From: Streptomyces sp. ISL-96
GTDB lineage: Bacteria; Actinomycetota; Actinomycetes; Streptomycetales; Streptomycetaceae
Assembly (NCBI RefSeq): GCF_018614035.1
Contig: NZ_JAGGPA010000081.1
Coordinates: forward strand, 1 to 60,142
Direction of reading: 5' to 3'
DNA length: 60,142 nt
Shown here: positions 16,108 through 25,545 of the stretch, one piece after another
Layout of the letters: every line of letters starts with the position of its first letter
How positions within the stretch are numbered: the first letter of the stretch is position 1
The notes under the pieces: generated by a model
The model's database searches: none
Told to the model about the DNA's origin: nothing
Seen by the model: the letters and a program-made list of their open reading frames with translations, nothing else
Translations under genes and position numbers: made by a program

Positions 16108-16275
16108 TGGTGCGGGGGGGATCAGCCCCGCAGGGAACCGAAGCCGTCCCCCCTGCGTATACAGGAGGGGGTCAGAACGCGCAAAGCGCCTTGATCGGCA
16201 CAAGATCCAGTCAATCGTGGTGTGTATACCGGCCCCTGCGGCCATACTGCTTGCCGGGACCGAGGGGGAGGTCAA

Positions 16276-17625
16276 GTGGCACACCCGCCGAATGTGCGCG
16301 AAGCGCAACCACCCGCGCGCAGCACCGCGTGGTCGGAAGGCGTGGACCGGCTGCGCGCCGGCGCCACGACCGAACCCGGCCGGCTCCGCATCATCGGCGC
16401 CCTCGTAGCCGCACTCGTCGTCGCCTTCGGAGCGGCGACCGCCTGGGAGATCTCCGACCGCGCGGCCGCCGCCGACGCCGTGGTCACCCGCAGCCAGCCC
16501 CTGAGCGCCGACGCCGCCAGCATCTACCGTTCCCTCGCCGACGCCGACTCCGCCGCCGCCGCCGGATTCCTGGCGGGAGCGCAGGAGCCGCACGACGTGC
16601 GCGAGCGGTACGAGGACGACATCGCCACCGCATCCGCGCTGCTCGTGAAGGCCGCCGCCAACACGGAAAGCACCAGCGCCTCCGGACGCGAGATCGCCGC
16701 GCTCAACACCCAACTCCCCCAGTACACCGGCCTGATAGAACGCGCCCGTGCCAACAACCGCCTCGGTCTGCCCCTCGGCGGCGCCTACCTGCGGTACGCG
16801 AACGAGCGCATGACCACCAAGCTGCTCCCCGCCGCCGAGCGGCTGTACAAGGCGGAGACCAGCAGACTCGGGGACGACTACGACGACGCCCGGGTGTGGC
16901 CGTTCGTCGGGCTGGGGCTCGGAGTCCTCGCACTGGGCGGCCTCGCCTGGGCCCAGCGGCGCCATTACCGGTGTACGAACCGGGTGTTGAACCACGGTCT
17001 GGTGGCCGCGAGCGTCGCCTCCGCCGTCGTCCTGTTGTGGCTGGGCACAGGGCATGCCGTGGCGCGGGCCGACCTCAAGGACGCCATGGCCCACGGCCAG
17101 AAGTCGCTCGAAGTCCTCAACGACGCGCGCATCAACTCCCTCAACGCCCGCGCCAACGAAAACCTCACCCTCGTCGCGCGCGGCGCCGTACTGGCCGAGG
17201 ACGGCAAGCGCGACCTGTACGAATCGCAGTACGCCGACGGCATGAAGGTCCTCGTGCAGCGCCTCGCGGACGCGCGCGAGCTCGCCGACGACCCCCAGGG
17301 CAGCGGGCCCGTGACGGACGCGACCGCCAAGGCCGCCGAGTGGCGCAAGCGGCACACCACCGCGCGCGCCACCGACGACGGCGGCGACTACAAAGGTGCC
17401 CTGACGAAGGTCATCGGCGTCAAGGGCTCCACCGGCGAGTGCTTCAACGGGGTCGACGCGGCACTGGAGAAGGCGCTCGCCCATGAGCAGGCGGAGTTCA
17501 CCCGGGCCGCCGAGGGCAGCCGGGGCGCGCTCACCGGGCTGCCGCTCGGCGCCGCGGTCCTCGCGGTCCTGGGCGCCGCGGGCGCTGTGCTCGGCATCGG
17601 GCGCAGGCTTTCGGAGTACAGGTGA
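16276..17625 (+). CDS. GlnX-like four-helix membrane sensor protein
   Basis: A 449-residue membrane protein. I start it at GTG 16276, five bases after GGGGGAG. Hydrophobic helices lie at about residues 37-57, 208-228, 237-258 and 421-444, leaving two large, mostly helical outer segments between helices 1-2 and 3-4. Its place directly before a GlnH-like binding protein and a PknG-type kinase matches mycobacterial GlnX, which relays binding of aspartate or glutamate by GlnH to PknG. I assign the role by topology and gene order; the primary sequence alone would be called hypothetical. The extracellular regions are rich in Ala, Asp and Arg. Confidence 0.75.
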   Translation: MAHPPNVREAQPPARSTAWSEGVDRLRAGATTEPGRLRIIGALVAALVVAFGAATAWEISDRAAAADAVVTRSQPLSADAASIYRSLADADSAAAAGFLAGAQEPHDVRERYEDDIATASALLVKAAANTESTSASGREIAALNTQLPQYTGLIERARANNRLGLPLGGAYLRYANERMTTKLLPAAERLYKAETSRLGDDYDDARVWPFVGLGLGVLALGGLAWAQRRHYRCTNRVLNHGLVAASVASAVVLLWLGTGHAVARADLKDAMAHGQKSLEVLNDARINSLNARANENLTLVARGAVLAEDGKRDLYESQYADGMKVLVQRLADARELADDPQGSGPVTDATAKAAEWRKRHTTARATDDGGDYKGALTKVIGVKGSTGECFNGVDAALEKALAHEQAEFTRAAEGSRGALTGLPLGAAVLAVLGAAGAVLGIGRRLSEYR

Positions 17626-17661
17626 ACAGGTGAACAGGCGATGCGGGTGGGAGGAGGCGCG

Positions 17662-18693
17662 GTGACCAGGACCGGCGGCAGGGTCAGGGCCGGGGGCGGT
17701 ACCGGCAGCAGGCTGCGCGGCTGGGGCGGCGTGGCCGGCATGGCCGCGGCCTGCGCGCTGACGGCCGCGGCGACGCTGCTGCCGCTCTCCCACGGCACCG
17801 GGGACGGGCAGGGCTCGGACGCGGCGGGGCAGCGGGTGGCGCGGGCCGTCCCCGCACGGGCGGACATCTGCGAGGAGCCGGAGCGCAGCCTGCGGCCCTC
17901 CAACGCGGACGGCCCCGCGATCGAGAAGATCAAGGCGCGCGGCAAGCTGATCGCCGGCGTCGATCAGAACAGCTTCCGCTGGGGCTACCGCAATTCGGCT
18001 ACCGGTAATCCGGCCACCGGTGGCCTCGAAGGTTTCGACATCGACCTCGTGCGCGCCATAGCGGAGGACATCCTCGGCGACCCCGACAAGGTCATCTACC
18101 GCGCGATTCCCACCAATCAGCGCATCCTCGCCCTCCAGGAGGACAGGGTCGACGTCGTCGTCAGGACGATGACGGTCAACTGCAACCGGATCAAGGACGT
18201 CGCGTTCTCGACCGCCTACTTCGAGGCGGGGCAGCAGGTGCTCGCCCCGAAGGGATCGACGGTCAAGGGCTACGACGCCTCACTCGCCGGCAAGAAGGTC
18301 TGTACGGCGAAGGGCTCGACGGCGTACGACGCGCTGGCCGCGAAGTCGTTCGGCGCGAAGTTCGAAGGTCTCACCGTGCCCAACCAGCTGGACTGCCTGG
18401 TCCGGCTCCAGCTCGGCGAGGTCGACGCCGTGGTGACGGACAACGCCCTGGCGGCCGGCCAGGCGGCGCAGGACCCGGCGGTCGAGCTCAAGGGCGAACC
18501 GTTTACTCAGGAGTACTACGGCGTCGCGGTGAAGCTCGGCAGCGACGACCTGGTACGCCGGCTGAACCAGGTCCTCGACGACTACCGCGAGGGCGGCGAG
18601 ACCGGTCCGTGGATGAAGGCGTACGGCAAATGGCTGAAGGACGACCTGCCCGGCATCAAGAAGCCGCCGGAGCCGAAATACCGGGACAATTGA
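17662..18693 (+). CDS. GlnH-like amino-acid-binding protein
   Basis: A 343-residue extracytoplasmic solute-binding protein (SBP family 3). GTG 17662 follows AGGAGG; an ATG 21 bases upstream is an alternative. A basic N-terminus and hydrophobic segment (about residues 15-45) export or anchor it; the Cys in MAAACALTA does not form a convincing lipobox. The mature domain starts near IEKIKARGKLIAGVDQNSF and contains the conserved GFDIDLVRAIAEDILG and a VVVRTMTVNCNRIKDVAFS region typical of Glu/Gln/Asp binders. No ABC permease or ATPase is present, so it most likely serves sensing through the GlnX-like protein rather than uptake. Confidence 0.85.
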   Translation: MTRTGGRVRAGGGTGSRLRGWGGVAGMAAACALTAAATLLPLSHGTGDGQGSDAAGQRVARAVPARADICEEPERSLRPSNADGPAIEKIKARGKLIAGVDQNSFRWGYRNSATGNPATGGLEGFDIDLVRAIAEDILGDPDKVIYRAIPTNQRILALQEDRVDVVVRTMTVNCNRIKDVAFSTAYFEAGQQVLAPKGSTVKGYDASLAGKKVCTAKGSTAYDALAAKSFGAKFEGLTVPNQLDCLVRLQLGEVDAVVTDNALAAGQAAQDPAVELKGEPFTQEYYGVAVKLGSDDLVRRLNQVLDDYREGGETGPWMKAYGKWLKDDLPGIKKPPEPKYRDN

Positions 18694-18771
18694 GCCGGTT
18701 GAATCCTGGGCAGAACGACACGGGGCCGTACAGCAGTACATCGGGGAAGCGGAAGAGCGGAGAGGTGATCG

Positions 18772-20100
18772 ATGAGCGTGGCCGCGGATGCTGGTGCCAC
18801 CGGGCCGGTGATGGACCGGGACGAGGTGGACCGTGCGCTGGCGCGGCTCGGCGCGGAGTACGAGGCGATCGAGAGCTCGCTTCTCGCGTTGCAGGACCAC
18901 GCGGGCCGCAGGCTGCTCGAAGGGGCCGAGCTGACGGGCACCACGCTGGACCGCTGGACCGCGACAGAGCCGGCCATCACGCTGCTGTGGTCGTACTTCG
19001 ACACGTACACCGCCACCCTGCGCGCCGCCCGTGAGCTGCGGTCGCGGCGGCGCTTCCCCAACCGCCAGGACCTGTCCGAGCTGACCGACATCCTGCGCGG
19101 CGCGAGCGTGACCGTGTCGGGCGGCGCGCCCGCCCCCACCGCCCCGTCGATCACCGGGCCCGCCAAGCTGTCCGAGCGGCTGACACTGGCGGAGCTGGTG
19201 TCCCGGATGAACGATCTGTACGCGCGGTCGCTCGACATGATCGTCACCGCCGACGCGGTGTGGTCCGCCCTCCCCGCGCGCATCGACCTCCTCGCGGCCG
19301 AGCTCCAGCGCACGCGGTCGCTGGCGCGCTCCGTCGGCGTACGGCCGGGTGAGCATCCGTCGGGCGACGACCTGGAGGCGATCACTGGCGAGCTGGCGGC
19401 GCTGCGCACCCAGGTCGTGACCGACCCGCTCGCGTTCTGGCGTCCCGGGCTGGGCAGTTCGGCGCCGGGCGGCGGCCGCCCCGACACCGAGCGTTACGAC
19501 CGGGCGGCCCGCGCGCTGGAGGACGTCAGGCGCGAGATCGACGCGGTGCTGACCGTACGGCAGGACGCCGAGCAGCGGCTGGTCCGGCTGCGCGACACGC
19601 TGTCGCGCGCGGACCGCACACTGACCGAGGCCAGGTCGGCGCGCGGCGAGGTGCTGGCGAAGATCGCCGCCTCCGAGGTGCCGGCGGTCGGCGGCCCGCC
19701 CACCGCGCTCCAGGAGCAGCTGGTGCTGGCGGCCGAATACCGCAGGCACGCCCAGTGGCACCGGCTGTCGCCGCTCCTTGAGTCCCTGGAGCGCGATGCC
19801 GAGGACGAGCTGATGCGGGCGCGGGAGTCGTTGACCGCGGTCACCGCGCCGCTTGCGGTGCGTGCCGAGCTGCGCGGCCGGCTCGACGCGTACAGGGCGA
19901 AGGTCGCCCGGCACGGCATGGCCGAGGACCCGCTGCTGATCGAGCGGTACGACGCGGCCCGCCGCATGCTGTGGAGCGCGCCGTGCGACTTGCGGGTCGC
20001 CGAGCAGGCGGTACTGCGCTACCAGCAGGCGGCGGCGGAAGTGCTGGTGCCGCGACGCGACGAGCCCAGCGACCGCGACCACACGGGGAGTACGTCATGA
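18772..20100 (+). CDS. Coiled-coil protein of the PknG-like operon
   Basis: A 442-residue soluble protein with no recognised enzymatic domain and no signal or membrane segment. It is rich in Ala, Arg, Leu and Glu, with long helical heptad-like stretches (about residues 15-95, 240-310 and 320-420) and a Gly/Pro-rich linker at about 225-240. It overlaps the kinase gene by four bases (ATGA), so its amount is probably tied to that of the kinase. A scaffold or regulator role is a guess from position. GAGAGG precedes the ATG. Confidence 0.8.
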   Translation: MSVAADAGATGPVMDRDEVDRALARLGAEYEAIESSLLALQDHAGRRLLEGAELTGTTLDRWTATEPAITLLWSYFDTYTATLRAARELRSRRRFPNRQDLSELTDILRGASVTVSGGAPAPTAPSITGPAKLSERLTLAELVSRMNDLYARSLDMIVTADAVWSALPARIDLLAAELQRTRSLARSVGVRPGEHPSGDDLEAITGELAALRTQVVTDPLAFWRPGLGSSAPGGGRPDTERYDRAARALEDVRREIDAVLTVRQDAEQRLVRLRDTLSRADRTLTEARSARGEVLAKIAASEVPAVGGPPTALQEQLVLAAEYRRHAQWHRLSPLLESLERDAEDELMRARESLTAVTAPLAVRAELRGRLDAYRAKVARHGMAEDPLLIERYDAARRMLWSAPCDLRVAEQAVLRYQQAAAEVLVPRRDEPSDRDHTGSTS

Positions 20101-22733
20101 GCCGGTGTCAGCGCCCCGGATGCGAGGGATCGTACGAGGACATGGGCGGCGGCGAGTTCTACTGCGGCACCTGCGGGCTCGCCCCGGTCGTCTCGCCGAC
20201 GGGCATGCTGTCGTCGCCGCCGACCGGGATGGCGGCGGGCGGGCGCAACGGTACGTCCGGGCGCAGTGGCAGCGCGCGGGCGACGTCGGGCTCCTCCTCG
20301 CCCACTTCCTCCCGCTCGTCGCGGTCCTCGACCTCGCGCCGTTCGGTCTCCGGGCGCCTCTCGCGCTCCCTGTCCGGCGGGGCCACGTCGGCACGGTCGG
20401 TGTCGGTCCGCAGTTCCGGTGCGTCGTCGGGATCGTCCGGGCGCAACCGGCTGGGCGCGGGGCTGGTCTCCATACCGGACGTGCCGCGCCCCGATCCGCA
20501 GTCCGCCGTGATGAAGAACGCGGAGGTCCCGGAGCGCAAGCGGTTCTGCTCGCGCTCCGACTGCGGGGCGCCGGTGGGGCGTTCGCGCGAGGACAGGGCC
20601 GGGCGTACGGAAGGCTTCTGCACGAAGTGCGGGCACCCGTACTCCTTCGTGCCGAAGCTGGGCGCCGGGGACATCGTGCACGGCCAGTACGAGGTCGTGG
20701 GCTGTCTGGCGCACGGCGGCCTCGGCTGGGTCTATCTGGCGGTCGACCGCGCGGTGTCGGACCGGTGGGTCGTACTCAAGGGCCTGCTGGACACGGGCGA
20801 TCAGGACGCGATGGCGGCGGCGATCTCGGAGCGGCGCTTCCTCGCCGAGATCGAGCACTCCAACATCGTCCGCATCTACAACTTCGTCGAGCACCTCGAC
20901 CAGCGCACCGGCTCCATGGACGGCTACATCGTCATGGAGTACGTCGGCGGCAAGTCGCTCAAGGAGATCGCCAACGAGCGGCGCGGCGAGGCGGGGCGGC
21001 GGGACCCGCTGCCGGTCGAGCAGGCGTGTGCGTACGGCATCGAGGCGCTGGAAGCGCTGGGGCACTTGCACAGCCGGAATTTGCTCTACTGCGACTTCAA
21101 GGTCGACAACGCCATCCAGCAGCAGGACCAGCTGAAGCTCATCGACATGGGCGCAGTCCGCAGGATGGACGGCGACGAGAGCGCGATCTACGGCACGGTG
21201 GGGTACCAGGCGCCGGAGGTCGCGGAGGTCGGCCCGTCCGTCGCCTCCGACCTCTATACGGTGGCGCGCACGCTGGCCGTGCTGACCTTCGACTTCCAGG
21301 GCTACACGAATGTCTTCGTGGACAGCCTGCCCGACCCCGGCAACATCGAGGTGTTCCGGCGGTACGAGTCCTTCTACCGGCTGCTGGTACGGGCGACGGA
21401 CCCCGATCCGGCGCGGCGGTTCGCGTCGGCGGCGGAGATGGCGGAGCAGCTGACGGGCGTGCTGCGGGAGGTCGTGGCCCTCCAGACGGGCCGTCCGCGC
21501 CCGGCACTGTCGACGCTGTTCGGGCCAGAACTGCGGGTGCCGGACACGCAGTTGTTCGCGGAACTGACGGGCGACGTCTCGCAGCTGGGCGGCCGGGCCG
21601 CCCCGACGGGGCGAAGGGCGCGACGCGCCTCCCGGGCCGGTGGTGTCCAAGCCGGTGATGTCCAGGCCGTTGGTGTCCAGGCCGGGGTCGCCTACGCCGC
21701 CACCCAGGCCCGCGTGCCCGCGCCCGTCTCCGTGCCCGGGGTCGTCGCGCCGCCCGAAGCCGCTCCCGGCGTCGGACCCGGCGGCGTACCGGCACTGTCC
21801 CCTTACCTCGCGCCCCTGAAGGCGGGGGCCACCGCGCTCGCGCTGCCCGTGCCGCGCGTCGACCCGGACGATCCCAACGCCGGGTTCCTCGCGGGCCTGA
21901 TGGCTTCCGCGCCCGCGGAGCTCATCGCCGCGCTCCAGTCCGCGCCCGGCGACTCCGTCGAGCGCCGGCTGCGCGAGCTCCGCGCCCGGTTGGAGATGGA
22001 CGAACACGCCACCGCCGCCGAGGCGTTGTACGCCCTGGAGCTCCAGCACCCCGACGACTGGCGGGTCGTCTGGTACCGGGGCATCGCCTCCCTCGTCTCG
22101 GGAGACAACGAGAACGCGGCGCTGTCCTTCGACGCGGTGTACGACGCGTTCCCCGGCGAGGCCGCGCCCAAGCTCGCCCTGGCCGTGTGCGCCGAAGTCC
22201 TCGGCCAGCTCGACAACGCCGCCGAGTACTACCGCCTCGTCTGGGCGACCGACCCGAGTTACGTGAGCGCCGCCTTCGGGCTGGCCAGGGTCCAGCTCGC
22301 CGCGGGCGACCGGCCCGGCGCCGTACAGACGCTGGAGTCCGTGCCCGAGGCGTCGATCCACTACACGGCGGCCCGTGTCGCCGCCGTGCGCGCGCGCCTT
22401 CGCCGGCGCGCCCCGCAGGACGGGACGCTCGTCGACGACCTGACAGCGGCCGCCGCCCAGGTGGAGGCGCTGCGGAACTTCGGACTCGACGCCGTACGCC
22501 GGGAGCAGCTGTCCACCGAGGTGCTGGGCACCGCCCTGGACTGGGTACTCTCCGGTGGGCACGGGGCTCGCCCCGCGCAGAGCGCGCTGCTCGGCAGCGA
22601 ACTGGACGAGCGCGGCCTGCGCTTCGGCCTGGAACGCTCGTACCGGGTACTTGCCCGGCTCGCCCAGCGCGGCGAGGAGAGGATCGACCTGGTGGAACGG
22701 GCCAACCGTTTCCGCCCCCGGACCTGGGTGTGA
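20097..22733 (+). CDS. pknG: PknG-type serine/threonine protein kinase
   Basis: An 878-residue soluble kinase with the PknG layout. A zinc ribbon at about residues 4-26 is followed by a Ser/Arg-rich linker (about 45-115), a rubredoxin-like metal site (FCSRSDCGAPV and GFCTKCGHPYSFVPKL, about 148-185), the kinase domain (about 198-450) with AHGGLGWVYLA, Lys228 (WVVLKGL), catalytic Asp333 (YCDFKVDNAI) and Asp350 in DMG, and C-terminal TPR-like helices (about 620-790). Mycobacterial PknG phosphorylates the FHA protein GarA to control glutamate metabolism. Here the kinase is followed by a phosphatase, a VWA and an FHA gene. The extra N-terminal zinc ribbon is not in the M. tuberculosis protein. 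Confidence 0.9.
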   Translation: MSRCQRPGCEGSYEDMGGGEFYCGTCGLAPVVSPTGMLSSPPTGMAAGGRNGTSGRSGSARATSGSSSPTSSRSSRSSTSRRSVSGRLSRSLSGGATSARSVSVRSSGASSGSSGRNRLGAGLVSIPDVPRPDPQSAVMKNAEVPERKRFCSRSDCGAPVGRSREDRAGRTEGFCTKCGHPYSFVPKLGAGDIVHGQYEVVGCLAHGGLGWVYLAVDRAVSDRWVVLKGLLDTGDQDAMAAAISERRFLAEIEHSNIVRIYNFVEHLDQRTGSMDGYIVMEYVGGKSLKEIANERRGEAGRRDPLPVEQACAYGIEALEALGHLHSRNLLYCDFKVDNAIQQQDQLKLIDMGAVRRMDGDESAIYGTVGYQAPEVAEVGPSVASDLYTVARTLAVLTFDFQGYTNVFVDSLPDPGNIEVFRRYESFYRLLVRATDPDPARRFASAAEMAEQLTGVLREVVALQTGRPRPALSTLFGPELRVPDTQLFAELTGDVSQLGGRAAPTGRRARRASRAGGVQAGDVQAVGVQAGVAYAATQARVPAPVSVPGVVAPPEAAPGVGPGGVPALSPYLAPLKAGATALALPVPRVDPDDPNAGFLAGLMASAPAELIAALQSAPGDSVERRLRELRARLEMDEHATAAEALYALELQHPDDWRVVWYRGIASLVSGDNENAALSFDAVYDAFPGEAAPKLALAVCAEVLGQLDNAAEYYRLVWATDPSYVSAAFGLARVQLAAGDRPGAVQTLESVPEASIHYTAARVAAVRARLRRRAPQDGTLVDDLTAAAAQVEALRNFGLDAVRREQLSTEVLGTALDWVLSGGHGARPAQSALLGSELDERGLRFGLERSYRVLARLAQRGEERIDLVERANRFRPRTWV

Positions 22734-22736
22734 AAG

Positions 22737-24050
22737 ATGTCGCAGATGCGCCACCAGCTGCCTGCTGAGCCGACCGCCTGTCCCGGCTGTGAAGAGCCGC
22801 TGGAGCCGGGCGACTTGTTCTGCGGGGCGTGCGGGTCCGACCTGTCGGCCCTGTCGCAGCCGCCGGGGGACCACCCCACGATGGCCATCACGGTCGCGCC
22901 GGGCGCCGCGGCCGCAGGTGGGGCCGAGCCCGGCACGGACGTGCCGTCGGCGGCCGTACGGTACGACGATCCGCCCCCGGCGGCGTCCGAGACCGGCGAC
23001 TTCACGCTGGCGGCACCCGTAGCCGCCGTACCCGCGCAGCCGCAGCATCAGCCGGAGCCGCAGCCCGTCGACCCGCGCTGCGTCGTGCCCGAGCCGACGC
23101 CCCCGTCCGGCACGCTCGCGAAGGTGTGCGTCGCGTGCCGCACCGGCCGTATCGACGACGACGGTTACTGCGAGAACTGCGGCCACGCACAGCCCCGCGA
23201 GCGCGACCACATGGAGCAGGAGCTGGACGCGGTAGCCGTTGTCAGCGACCGCGGGCTGCGTCACCACCGCAACGAGGACTCGTTCGCGGTCTCGTCGGCG
23301 GCCCTGCCCGACGGTTCGCCCGCCGTCGTCGCGATCGTCTGCGACGGCGTGTCGTCGGCGACCCGCCCCGACGAGGCTTCGGCAGCCGCCGCGACCGCCG
23401 CCAACGAGGCCCTCCTGGAGTCGCTGCCGCGCGGCACGCACCCGCAGCAGGCGATGCACGAGGCGATCGTCGCGGCGGCCGAGTCGGTCAACTCCCTTGC
23501 GACGGACACCGCTCACGCCGTGGAGCACGACGCGAACCACCACACGAACGCGCCCGCCTGCACCCTGGTCGGCGCGATCGTGGCCGGCGGGCTGCTCGTC
23601 GTCGGCTGGGTCGGCGACAGCCGCGTCTACTGGGTGCCCGACGACCGCACCGCGCCCCCCGCCCGCCTCACCGAGGACGACTCGTGGGCGGCCCAGATGG
23701 TGGCCGCGGGCCTGATGAACGAGGCGGAGGCGTACGCCGACGAGCGCGCCCACGCGATCACCGGCTGGCTCGGCGCCGACGCGTACGAACTGGAGCCGCA
23801 CACCGCTTCCTTCAAGCCGGACCGGCCGGGCGTGGTGGTGGTGTGCACCGACGGCCTGTGGAACTACGCGGAGGCGGCACAGGAGATGGCGCAGGCCGCA
23901 CCGGCCGATGCCGCCGTACGGCCGCTGCACTGCGCCCAGGTGCTGGTGGGGCACGCACTCGACGGCGGGGGCCACGACAACGTAACAGTGGCCGTGCTGC
24001 CGTTCGCCATGCCGGAGCAAGGGGCAGGATCGGCCTACGGCACGGCGTAA
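22737..24050 (+). CDS. PP2C-type protein phosphatase with two zinc ribbons
   Basis: A 437-residue protein. Zinc ribbon 1 has C15, C18, C29 and C32 (CPGCEEPLEPGDLFCGACG), and ribbon 2 is at about residues 131-150 (CVACRTGRIDDDGYCENCG). The PP2C domain (about 165-430) has the metal-binding motifs SDRGLRHHRNEDSFAV, CDGVSS, GWVGDSRVYWV, CTDGLWNYAE and GHDNVTVAVL. It begins three bases after the kinase stop. It probably removes the phosphates added by the kinase, making a kinase-phosphatase switch. It has no membrane segment. Confidence 0.9.
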   Translation: MSQMRHQLPAEPTACPGCEEPLEPGDLFCGACGSDLSALSQPPGDHPTMAITVAPGAAAAGGAEPGTDVPSAAVRYDDPPPAASETGDFTLAAPVAAVPAQPQHQPEPQPVDPRCVVPEPTPPSGTLAKVCVACRTGRIDDDGYCENCGHAQPRERDHMEQELDAVAVVSDRGLRHHRNEDSFAVSSAALPDGSPAVVAIVCDGVSSATRPDEASAAAATAANEALLESLPRGTHPQQAMHEAIVAAAESVNSLATDTAHAVEHDANHHTNAPACTLVGAIVAGGLLVVGWVGDSRVYWVPDDRTAPPARLTEDDSWAAQMVAAGLMNEAEAYADERAHAITGWLGADAYELEPHTASFKPDRPGVVVVCTDGLWNYAEAAQEMAQAAPADAAVRPLHCAQVLVGHALDGGGHDNVTVAVLPFAMPEQGAGSAYGTA

Positions 24051-24102
24051 GGCCCGGATCCCCGACCGCACACGTCACTCCGTCCCGAGGAGCCGATTGA
24101 CC

Positions 24103-25479
24103 ATGGCCAACTTCGCCAAGTCCAACGTGCCGCAGTTCTCCGTCGACGTGTACCAGAACGAGTACCTGCCGGAGGGCGGACGCGAGGTCAACGCCATCGT
24201 CACCGTGACATCGACCGGCGGCGGCACGAGCGGCGCCGCCGCGCTCCTCGCCGGGGCCGGGGCCTCGCCCGCGCACATACCGACGGGGCAGGGTCTGGGC
24301 GTACCGAGCGCAGCCGTCGTGATCATGGTGGACTGTTCGGGCTCGATGGAGTACCCGCCGACGAAGATGCGCAACGCGCGCGAGGCCACGGCGGCCGCCG
24401 TCGACACCTTGCGCGACGGTGTGACCTTCGCGGTGGTCAGCGGTACGCACCAGGCCAAGGAGGTCTACCCGGGCAACGGGCGCCTCGCGACCGCGAGCCA
24501 GGTGACCAGGGCGCAGGCGAAGGAGGCCCTGTACAAGCTGAGTGCGGGCGGCGGCACGGCGATCAGCACCTGGCTGCGGCTGGCCGACCATCTGCTCGCC
24601 CAGGCGGAAGTCCCCATCCGGCACGGCATTCTGCTGACCGACGGACGTAACGAGCACGAGTCCCCCAAGCACCTTCAGAACGCTCTCGAAGCCTGCGCCG
24701 GCCGCTTCACCTGTGACGCACGTGGCGTCGGTACGGACTGGGAGGTGAAGGAGGTCACCGGCATCGCCTCGGCGCTGCTCGGCACGGCCGACATCGTCGC
24801 CGACCCCAGCGGCCTGGCGGCGGACTTCACACAGATGATGGAGAACGCGATGGGCAAGGAGGTCGCGGACGTGGCGCTGCGGCTGTGGACGCCCGTCGGT
24901 GTGGAGATCAAGTTCGTCAAGCAGGTGGCGCCGGCGGTCGAGGACCTGACGGGCCGCCGTACGGAGGCAGGCCCGCGCTCCGGGGACTACCCGACGGGCT
25001 CGTGGGGCGACGAGTCCCGCGACTACCACGTGTGCGTACGGGTGCCGGAAGCCGGCATCGGCCAGGAAATGCTGGCGGCCCGCGTCTCCCTGGTCCTCCC
25101 CGACCCGTCGGGCGGTGGTACGCCGCAAACGCTCTCCCAGGGGCTCGTACGGGCGGTGTGGACGGACGACATGGTGGCGTCCACCTCCATCAACCCGCAG
25201 GTGGCGCACTACACAGGCCAGGCGGAATTGGCACAAGTCATCCAACAAGGGCTTGACGCGCGTAAGTCGGGTGATTTCGATGGAGCGACGGCGAAACTGG
25301 GCCGCGCGGTGCAGTTGGCGGCGGCTTCGGGGAACACGGACACCGCGAAACTGCTTTCGAAGGTGGTGGACGTCGTCGACGCGACGACCGGTACTGTGCG
25401 ACTCAAGGCGAAGGTCGCAGAGGCGGACGAGATGACCCTCGAAACGCGCTCGACCAAGACAGTTCGCGTCAAGAAGTAA
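24103..25479 (+). CDS. VWA-domain protein with MIDAS motif
   Basis: A 458-residue cytoplasmic protein. The von Willebrand A domain (about residues 68-250) has an intact MIDAS: VDCSGSMEYPP, the Thr in AGGGTAISTW and the Asp in ILLTDGRNEHE. A second region (about 260-380) is beta-rich and a helical repeat-like part follows (about 390-440). The C-terminus LETRSTKTVRVKK has clustered Thr/Ser that could be phosphorylated. VWA proteins paired with a PP2C and a kinase are known from TerY-P-type triads. ATG 24103 is ten bases after GAGGAG; the upstream TTG at 24097 is less likely. Confidence 0.85.
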   Translation: MANFAKSNVPQFSVDVYQNEYLPEGGREVNAIVTVTSTGGGTSGAAALLAGAGASPAHIPTGQGLGVPSAAVVIMVDCSGSMEYPPTKMRNAREATAAAVDTLRDGVTFAVVSGTHQAKEVYPGNGRLATASQVTRAQAKEALYKLSAGGGTAISTWLRLADHLLAQAEVPIRHGILLTDGRNEHESPKHLQNALEACAGRFTCDARGVGTDWEVKEVTGIASALLGTADIVADPSGLAADFTQMMENAMGKEVADVALRLWTPVGVEIKFVKQVAPAVEDLTGRRTEAGPRSGDYPTGSWGDESRDYHVCVRVPEAGIGQEMLAARVSLVLPDPSGGGTPQTLSQGLVRAVWTDDMVASTSINPQVAHYTGQAELAQVIQQGLDARKSGDFDGATAKLGRAVQLAAASGNTDTAKLLSKVVDVVDATTGTVRLKAKVAEADEMTLETRSTKTVRVKK

Positions 25480-25507
25480 CCAAAAAGCTGCGAGAAGTAC
25501 CGATTTA

Positions 25508-25521
25508 CGGCCTTCGGGCCG
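25508..25521 (+). other. UUCG-capped hairpin between the VWA and FHA genes
   Basis: CGGCC-TTCG-GGCCG makes a five-pair stem with a stable UUCG tetraloop in the 66-base gap. No T-run follows. It could adjust stability or read-through between the two genes rather than end the operon. Confidence 0.4.
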
Positions 25522-25545
25522 AACGAGAGAGGGGGAAGCGCCGAC

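Noticed and set aside
20019..24071. Open frame of 1350 codons on the reverse strand
   Set aside because: It is antisense to the PknG-like kinase and PP2C genes, which have clear family motifs; the frame is Arg/Gly-rich and matches no family. Long antisense frames are normal at this GC content.
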